This document shows positions 57,725 to 64,000 of a stretch of DNA of 64,000 nucleotides, in pieces. Numbering within the stretch: the first letter of the stretch is position 1; each line of letters opens with the position of its first letter. The notes under the pieces were generated by a model. That model saw nothing but the letters and a program-made list of their open reading frames with translations. It did not search any database and was not told the DNA's origin. The position numbers and the translations under genes were made by a program. Source of the stretch: Takashimella koratensis (Eukaryota > Basidiomycota > Tremellomycetes > Trichosporonales > Tetragoniomycetaceae); contig BCKT01000008.1 in assembly GCA_003116875.1 (NCBI GenBank), forward strand, positions 537,924-601,923. The letters are read 5' to 3'.

Positions 57725-58214
57725 GGCGGCGGAGGTGAGGGGTGGGTGAAGATGAGGATGTGAGAGGAAGGGTGGTTGTGGTTTGTGGTTGAGATGGGAT
57801 GGGGAAGAGGGGAGAGTGAGGGTTAAGAAGGGGAGGGATGGATGGATGATGGATGGATGATGCTGTCCAGACGGTGCCCCCGGTGACTAGTGACAGCTGA
57901 TACGGACCCGAGCTGGTCCGGTGTGTGTGTGTGTGTGTGTGTGTATTAGGAAATAGCGCAAGGAAATGGAATCAAATGGCCGCGGATATGGCCTCGGCTT
58001 AGCGGATATTACAATCACTTGCTACTTGCCCAGATCGGCAATTACCCTTTAAACCAAATCGGATACGTCATTGTAGATCTGCTCAGATACAATGACCTGT
58101 AATAATCAATCACTCCCTCCCCCTTCTGCCTTGGTTGATAACGCTCCCATGGGTTATTGACAAATCCATGTTTTCGTCGACTTGGAGTCTGCAACTTGAA
58201 CCGCATTCACTACC
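57725..58214. promoter_or_regulatory. Divergent promoter region, LSB5 / YAF9, with simple repeats
   Basis: This 490-base gap holds a GGAT-type run at about 57836-57862 and a (GT)12 run at 57921-57944. Both are in the presumed promoter between the two start codons. No TATA box was recognised. Confidence 0.5.
57921..57944. repeat. (GT)12 microsatellite
   Basis: Twelve GT dinucleotides in a row, in the divergent LSB5/YAF9 intergenic region. Confidence 0.95.
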
Positions 58215-59872
58215 ATGGCATCCACAGAGCGATTAAAGGTGCGCATCTCAACCTCCATGTCTTCCCCTCTCCGCGACACCACACTGACCTCAAACCACAG
58301 GGCATCCTCGTCCATCGCCCTATCATCTACGGCTCTCAGGCCCGTCTCCTCACCGAAGAAGAGAAAGCCACCGCGCCTCCAGGTCGTGCGTTCATCTCTC
58401 CTTCACCCCCTTTGCCAATCTCTCACTTCCAACATTCATCGCCAATCTATGCTTCCATTAGTAAACTCACCACTACCTCAGACACCCACCGATGGACCAT
58501 CTTCTTCACCTCGGCGACCTCGCCACCACCAGAAACCCCACTTTCAGCCTTGTCGTCAACCAACCCCCCGCCAATCGATATGAACTACCTCCCTGGTGGT
58601 GCTGACGACTTGACATATCTCATCAAGCGAGTGACATTTAGACTCCACGATACATACACAAACCCCAACCGAGGTTAGTTGGATTCCGCTCAGAGATCTG
58701 CCTTGACAACTTTAACTGGCTCTCGCTTTCCAACAAGATTGGGTGCAAGGCAACAGTCGTACTAACTCTACCCGCTTCCCATAGTGTGCGACCGGCCACC
58801 GTACCAGGTCACCGAGACGGGATGGGGAGAGTTTATCGTTCAAATAAAGATCAACTTCATCCCCGAGGCTGGGGAAAAGCCCCTCTCCCTTGCGCACGGT
58901 ATCAAACTGCACCATTGGGGTGCACCTATCGAGGCTTCTGTTCCGTCAACTCCGTCAGCCGCGGCACTCACCGCTCCAGTTGGGGAAGGCGGCACCAGCG
59001 CGGCAGCACCGACTGCAGATGCGACTGCTGCTTCGACACCGGCACCGGATTCGACCGCTCCGCCAACGGACGAGGCGAAGCCAGACGTTGCAAAAGATGG
59101 AGAGGTGATCAAAGTGGATGATGGGGAGTCACAAATGGAGAAGAAAGAGGAGTCTGCCGTTGAGGGAGCCGATGGTGCCGTTTCGGGTCCCGCGGAAGCC
59201 TCGTCCTCAACCACTGGAACGGACAACCCTGCCGGTCCCGTATCGATCGCGAGCACGTTACCTGTTCACGCGTGGCAATACGACGAAATGATCTTCTCCG
59301 ACCCTCCTACTGCTTTCCTCAACATCCTGAACGAGAACCCACCGACGCCTCTGCCCTCGCGTAACCGCCGACCTCGGGACCAGCGTGAAGACTCGGAGCT
59401 ACGAGGCGGTGCCAAGGGGAAAAAGGCGAAACCTGCGACTGCGGTGGGATTTGATCCTCGGACCCGGTCGGCAGATCCGAAGAGTCACACCCCAGCGCCA
59501 GTAGGGACACCAGCTCGGGACGGATCAGTAGCGGCAACTGCAGCAACTGCGACGCCGGCACCCACGGGACCCGTCGGAATCCCAGGAGAACCAGGGAGCG
59601 CAGATGTCCCATTGGAGTTTTCACAGGAGATGGAGAAGAGCGAGTGGAATAGGCTAAACGACGTGAGAATCGCTATCGTCGAGCAAATGGATAAGTGGAG
59701 GTGAGTTCTACGTTCTGGTTCCCTTTGTCACGCGTGGACTGGAGGGGCGGGGGTATTGGGCGGAAGAGGAAGAGGTAGAGTCGAGAATGAAGCTGACTGC
59801 TATGATTGCAGGGAGAGGCTGATTCGAAGAGAAAAGGAGCTGTCCAAGCTCAAAGAGGAGATGTCAGCCTAG
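58215..59872 (+). CDS. YAF9: YEATS-domain protein YAF9/GAS41 (NuA4 and SWR1 subunit)
   Basis: A short first exon (MASTERLK) is spliced to [36 protein letters not shown], with the conserved His-x-Trp aromatic pair, and [18 protein letters not shown] follow. The next exon gives [20 protein letters not shown] and [20 protein letters not shown]. This is the YEATS fold that reads acetylated or crotonylated histone lysines. A long Ala/Thr/Pro-rich acidic linker follows, and a conserved helix ([20 protein letters not shown]). The C-terminal coiled coil is [20 protein letters not shown]. Yaf9 is shared by the NuA4 acetyltransferase and SWR1 remodeller, as is suggested for BRD8 in NuA4 elsewhere in this window. 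About 430 residues; longer than yeast Yaf9 (226) because of the linker. Confidence 0.9.
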
Positions 59873-62293
59873 CTGTTGGGTTGGAGAAGGAATCTTTCCG
59901 TTCCGATCTGGGCTTGGATCGCTCGACGGTTGATTGTCCGGTTCCTTGGACGCGGGGCTAGTCGGCCTCGGAGGCGGCCTATGTTGTATGCATTCGAGCA
60001 AGAGTCGAGATGACCAAAGCTGCGAGTTTAACCTGCGAGTGCTATGGAGGAACGTCCAGGTCAAGGTCACGCTTACGACTGATGACTCATAGTAGCTCGT
60101 GCCGCATCCTCTGAGTCTAGCCGGATCTGTATCCGAGACCACATGGGTGTCGATGACTCGGAAGCAGCCTGGCGAGTTTCAGGTTCTAGTCGGAGCAGAG
60201 GAGTCTTGCAGGCCAGCATGCTAGGGAGGAGAAATTTGGTGGAAGAAGTGGAAACTACATACATGTACCCGTAGTAGGTGGTAAGGGTTCAGACAAGCAT
60301 GGTGCACTGTGCGCAGGGCAGATACCGTAGTGCAGGGTGGTTTCGAACCGCCCAGTGCGTTGTGTGCTTCTGCTCTCGATCGCTCGCTTCCACAGTCCTT
60401 TCAGTCCACACCTTGCCCTAGCGCCAAGGCAAATACAGTACAGTATCATCGTGGCTACCCAATCCCATGCCTCTTCTGTTGCTTCCAGCACTAGCCCGCG
60501 CACAGTGCGTGGGCATTGGCATTAGCATGAGCGGGGGCGGAGGCGTGGGCGTGTGGGAATTTGAAACAATCAAAGCCCACAAAGCTGACAAGCGAAAACC
60601 GAGGAGGAAAATTATCCTGTGATTCCGCAAAGGAGAGAAGAAATCGTCAAGGAAAGGGGGGAAAAAAAATGCTGAGATCCCTAGGAGACAGAGAGACGAG
60701 CTTTCGTCATTGGCGTTCAAAGTTGTCGTAAGCCAGGGACAAGGAGGTCGATGTACCCAGTGGTTACGAGTCAAAGGAGAGTGGGAATCGATCATGGCTT
60801 GGTGCGTATGGCAGGCAGCACGCGGAAATTTCGGAGTTGGGGTGGGAACGGTTAGCGTTGTTGAAACGTCCAGCGGCTGAAAAGAGGACAAGCCCAGTTT
60901 TCAGCCTGTTCTGTGTCGAGGTCAAGGGACGACAAGGAGTAACCTGCTCTCTCGAGTTACCCCGCGCTATGACCGCGTTCACGAGCGTGTCAACAATCGC
61001 AGCACGTTTTTCTCTCTTTTGTTTACAGCGCAAAGCACCATTTACGACAACCCAGTGACAAACCCGATCTCATTCTCTGCAGATCTCTGTGTTGTTTATG
61101 CACCCAAGTTGAACGACGTTCATGCCAACCGAGCGCACCGTAGTGGACTACTGCATTGAGAAAGATCAGAGGAAGAAGGAAAAAGAGAGTTCTGTCGATC
61201 TCATGCGCTTGAAAGAAGACATGTCGCGTTGGATGGGCAGCGAGGGTCGTTACGCACTGGGCTTGAGCTTGGGCGCTTGAGCCTGGGACCTGCACAAATA
61301 AAAAGTCAGGGTCCGAAAGGCGAACGAGAGTTTGGACCTCTACTTTAGGGGATCCTGAAAATAAAGCCTCCCGGAGAACGAACGCGCGAACTAGGTCCCG
61401 ACGCCGCTTCGCCCATTTAGGCAGGTACAACCAGAGTTTATCTCTTTTCCCACCCTCCACCCCCGTCCCTCCCCTGCTCAGCCCGCACAAGCAGACCAGA
61501 CCACGGGTAAGGTGTTACGAATAGGCCAGGGTTTGCATTACAGACTTGGTAAAGTGTTAACTGACGCGCATGGGTCCGTTCGGTCCTCTTCACCGCTGAC
61601 CAGGACAGCAGCGGCAAACAGCCAGTAGTCTACGAGAGCGCCAAACCTCCCCCCTCCCCCCCCCTGGTGTCGCATCGATCGCAGACAGGGGTTTGGGTAA
61701 AAGCCAGGTAGATACTGTAATAGAGTCGAAAAAAGGCCCCGATAGAGGGCACGAGGGCAGGGGGTCAAGTGGTCCAGCGCGCAAGCGGGCAAGTTGGCAG
61801 AGAGGGAGGGTGAGGAAGAATACAATGGGATTAGAAATGCATACAGTCTGGCCCTAGAGTTCTATTGTCTGTATCCCCTCGTCCCTAGCCCCCCCACCCC
61901 CCACCGCCGGTGGTTTGCTGGTACGGTACGCTCGCAGCGCAGCCATCGCCAGGCATAGAGGCCAGCTCAAACGCCCCCTTGTTTTCTTTTCTCGTATTGT
62001 CTCGGCCCGTGGCGCTCACGCGCCGACCTCTTACGCCTTACGCTTCACACCCCCGCTTCCACCCCCGCCCTCCTACGCCCACGCCCACGCCCACGGCCAT
62101 CACCCAACCGACCTCCCTCTACTGCGCCTCCCCGACCTGGGACCTCTTGTGGGCGAAATACACCAAGTTTTACTACTCTGGCTCGAGAACAAAGAAGTGG
62201 ACAGACGACCTCAACTTGTTTCATCAACAACGAACCAACGGACCCGGTCACGCTTTCAACAAACAAAGAAATCGACAAGGACAAGGAAGGATA

Positions 62294-62341
<48 letters not shown>

Positions 62342-64000
62342 CGGACCGATACAACGCAACGCATCTCGGCTTAGATTTCGATAGAGATAAACGACCAAAA
62401 CGACCATCAACTGTATCCTGGCTATCCTTTTGTTTTCCACCTATTCTCATTGCATTCTTGAAACATCGCCTCGACGCACGGACCCTCCTCAACCTCTCTG
62501 TCCCTTCCGACTCGACCAATCGCGCGAGCTCGGCTCCCCCAGCTGTTCACCTCACCGTCTCTACTCGATATCGCCAAGGCCGCGCAAGCAATACCGACCA
62601 GTGACGCGAAGAGAAGCAAAGGTATCAATACCCTTAAACTTCTCTTTCCACGAGTTTCATCGAAGATCAGAATCGACAAAACGCCTTTTGGTCGGTTTCT
62701 AGATCTCCCCCGTCTTTTGGCTCTCGTGGTTGTTCCTCGCCCCTCGCCCCTTGCGCTTGGTCGAATTGACTGAGGAATTCGAAACACCACGCGGGACTCG
62801 ACACGAGGGACCCACGGCCATCCGGTATCACCCCTTGACGAGTGGTATCCTCCTCTCCTCTCGTTTTCCTCCCCACTCCCCCATCCCGTCCTCCCTCGCC
62901 ACCACCCTCAATCCGAGCCGGACGCCCGTGCCTCGCGCTTCGAGCTGAGTGACAAACAGGGGCGGCCCGAGCGACGCCAGGGCGACCAAACGACTGCTCT
63001 GACGCAAGGGCACCGCCGCTGAGCTAGGTTCACGCCCGTTAAGTGCAAAGCAGAAGCAGAAGTAGACGCAGACAAAAGGCGTAGACGGAGAAGGAGAAGA
63101 AGAGGGACACAAGGGCCAGAGCGAGCAGACGAGCAGACGAGCGGACGAAGAGAGACGAATAGAGGTAGCAGAGTTTAGCTCTTTTGGGTCTGGCTGGAAT
63201 CGGGACCTGCGTTTGGATCTTGACCGAGCGAGTAAAAGCGTGAGCTCAAGGTGATAAACGTCAGCAAAGTAGGTACAGGCATACCAAGGACGACGTCCTG
63301 TACTGCACCGACTACAGCGATTGCATCGACTGCATCGAACGAGACCGACCGACCCAGGCGGTTGTGGAACAACAACACTCTGAATCGTTTCAACGACGAC
63401 GAACATACCTCGTCGTCTTGGTCTGTCGGACCTATCTCCTCTCCCCGACCCTTCTCTCGCGCCGACCCCTTGCTCTCTCTCTCTCTCCCTCTCTCCCCCT
63501 CCCTCACGACGCCACGGGCCTCGACCCCAGCTGGACGTTTCATCACGCCAAAACCAGCAACGAGGCGTTGTCGCCATCAACAAGCACGAGCGACTCGCAC
63601 GGATCAACCCATCAACCCATCAATCAACCCATCGACAGTCTTTTCACCACTCGGACCCCAAATCGAGGTAGAATCAACAGTCACCCTGTCCCCTCCCTTA
63701 TCCTCGTCGCAACGGCCATCATCGACTGCGCCGTCACCACGCCGACCCCCACCCACACTTTCCACCCTCCCTTTGGTCCATCAGCCTCGACCAATTACCG
63801 GCCGAGCCACAGCTAGACGCACTATTTGGCTCGCCGCCGGCGCTACCGAGAAGTACGAACAACACCAGGGCGTTTGCGTTGATTACTGACTGTTGATTGT
63901 TGATTGGCTTTGATTGGCTTGACTCGTGAGTGCTCGCCTCGTCGTGTGCTCCTTGCTACGCTCGACCCTCTGTCCTATCCTCAATCCACCAATCTCCCTC
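59873..64000. other. 4.1-kb gene-free right end, simple-sequence rich, likely promoter/leader of an unseen gene
   Basis: No reading frame here has a recognisable family or clear exon pattern. From about 61,850 to the edge the + strand is markedly pyrimidine-rich. It includes CCCACGCCCACGCCCACG-type repeats near 62080, an (ACGC)12 run, CT runs near 63480 and CAACCCATCAACCCATCAAT-type tandem units near 63608. This resembles a long upstream region or spliced 5' leader of a regulatory gene beyond position 64000. The remaining 60,000-61,800 stretch is mixed sequence with several small imperfect hairpins. Its nature is an inference; I see no promoter or terminator that I can place with confidence. 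Confidence 0.45.
62293..62340. repeat. (ACGC)12 tetranucleotide microsatellite
   Basis: Twelve ACGC units in a row, in the gene-free right end. Reading frames through it on either strand give only repeated Thr/His/Ala/Arg or Val/Arg/Ala/Cys, so it is not evidence of coding. Confidence 0.95.

Noticed and set aside
60335..60353. Hairpin GGGTGGTTTCGAACCGCCC resembling a tRNA T arm
   Set aside because: A T-arm-like stem is present, but no acceptor, D or anticodon arm could be placed at tRNA distances on either strand.
60418..60891. Minus-strand frame of 157 codons with a hydrophobic stretch
   Set aside because: No family resemblance, no supporting splice sites, and His/Pro/Thr-rich ends suggest a chance frame.
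61910..62604. Plus-strand frames of 154 and 229 codons crossing the ACGC repeat
   Set aside because: The apparent length is produced by the tetranucleotide repeat, which lacks stop codons in every frame.
62828..63607. Minus-strand frame of 259 codons in the gene-free right end
   Set aside because: It runs through simple-sequence DNA, has repeated Arg/Glu text, no recognisable domain, and a strongly biased composition.
1..64000. Transposons, retroelements, CRISPR arrays, viral insertions
   Set aside because: No terminal repeats, reverse transcriptase, transposase, integrase or regular repeat-spacer arrays were found in the translations or in the DNA.

Overview
This window looks like nuclear DNA of a basidiomycete yeast or filamentous fungus, most likely a tremellomycete, although the sequence alone does not fix the species. 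Nearly every gene is broken by several short GT-AG introns, mostly about 45-120 nt, often with GTGAGT or GTATGT donors. The DNA is GC-rich and leaders upstream of start codons are CT-rich. Several genes (ZUP1, ataxin-3, CSN7, BRD8) have orthologues in animals and many fungi but not in budding yeast. I see no transposon, CRISPR array, rRNA or convincing tRNA.

Twenty-four protein genes can be supported, packed from 1 to 59.9 kb. In order they are: a partial coiled-coil protein (-), a secreted glycosidase-like glycoprotein (+), ZUP1 deubiquitinase (-), a TOM13/MIM1-like outer-membrane protein (+), a BRD8-like NuA4 subunit (-), COP9 subunit 7 (+), a small membrane protein (+), an ACC-synthase-like aminotransferase (-), a RING/TRAF zinc-finger protein (+), RNase H2 subunit B (-), two tandem short-chain dehydrogenases (+,+), a small tail-anchored protein (+), SFI1 (-), CASP/COY1 (+), ataxin-3 (-), a mitochondrial-type aldehyde dehydrogenase (+), MEX67/NXF1 (-), SF3B2 (+), an ABM-domain protein (-), APN2 (+), COQ6 (+), LSB5 (-) and YAF9 (+). 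The last 4.1 kb has no recognisable gene. It is rich in simple sequence and resembles a long upstream or leader region of a gene beyond the right edge.

Strands alternate almost perfectly, so most promoters are shared divergent intergenic regions of about 310-860 bp and most 3' ends face each other, some only 115-165 bp apart. Recurring themes are ubiquitin handling (ZUP1, CSN7, RING/TRAF, ataxin-3, LSB5), NuA4 chromatin (BRD8, YAF9), genome upkeep (RNase H2B, APN2) and mRNA processing and export (SF3B2, MEX67). These are mostly housekeeping genes and I see no evidence of a dedicated gene cluster. The exceptions are the tandem SDR pair and the glycosidase-like gene, which have TATA boxes and look inducible.

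The most unusual features are four very long G/C homopolymers (19-46 nt) in introns and 3' regions, an in-frame serine microsatellite in the aldehyde dehydrogenase, a TOM13 domain at the end of a much enlarged protein, an aminotransferase with a diverged cofactor motif, and the long gene-free right end. I did not find a clearly new biological system.
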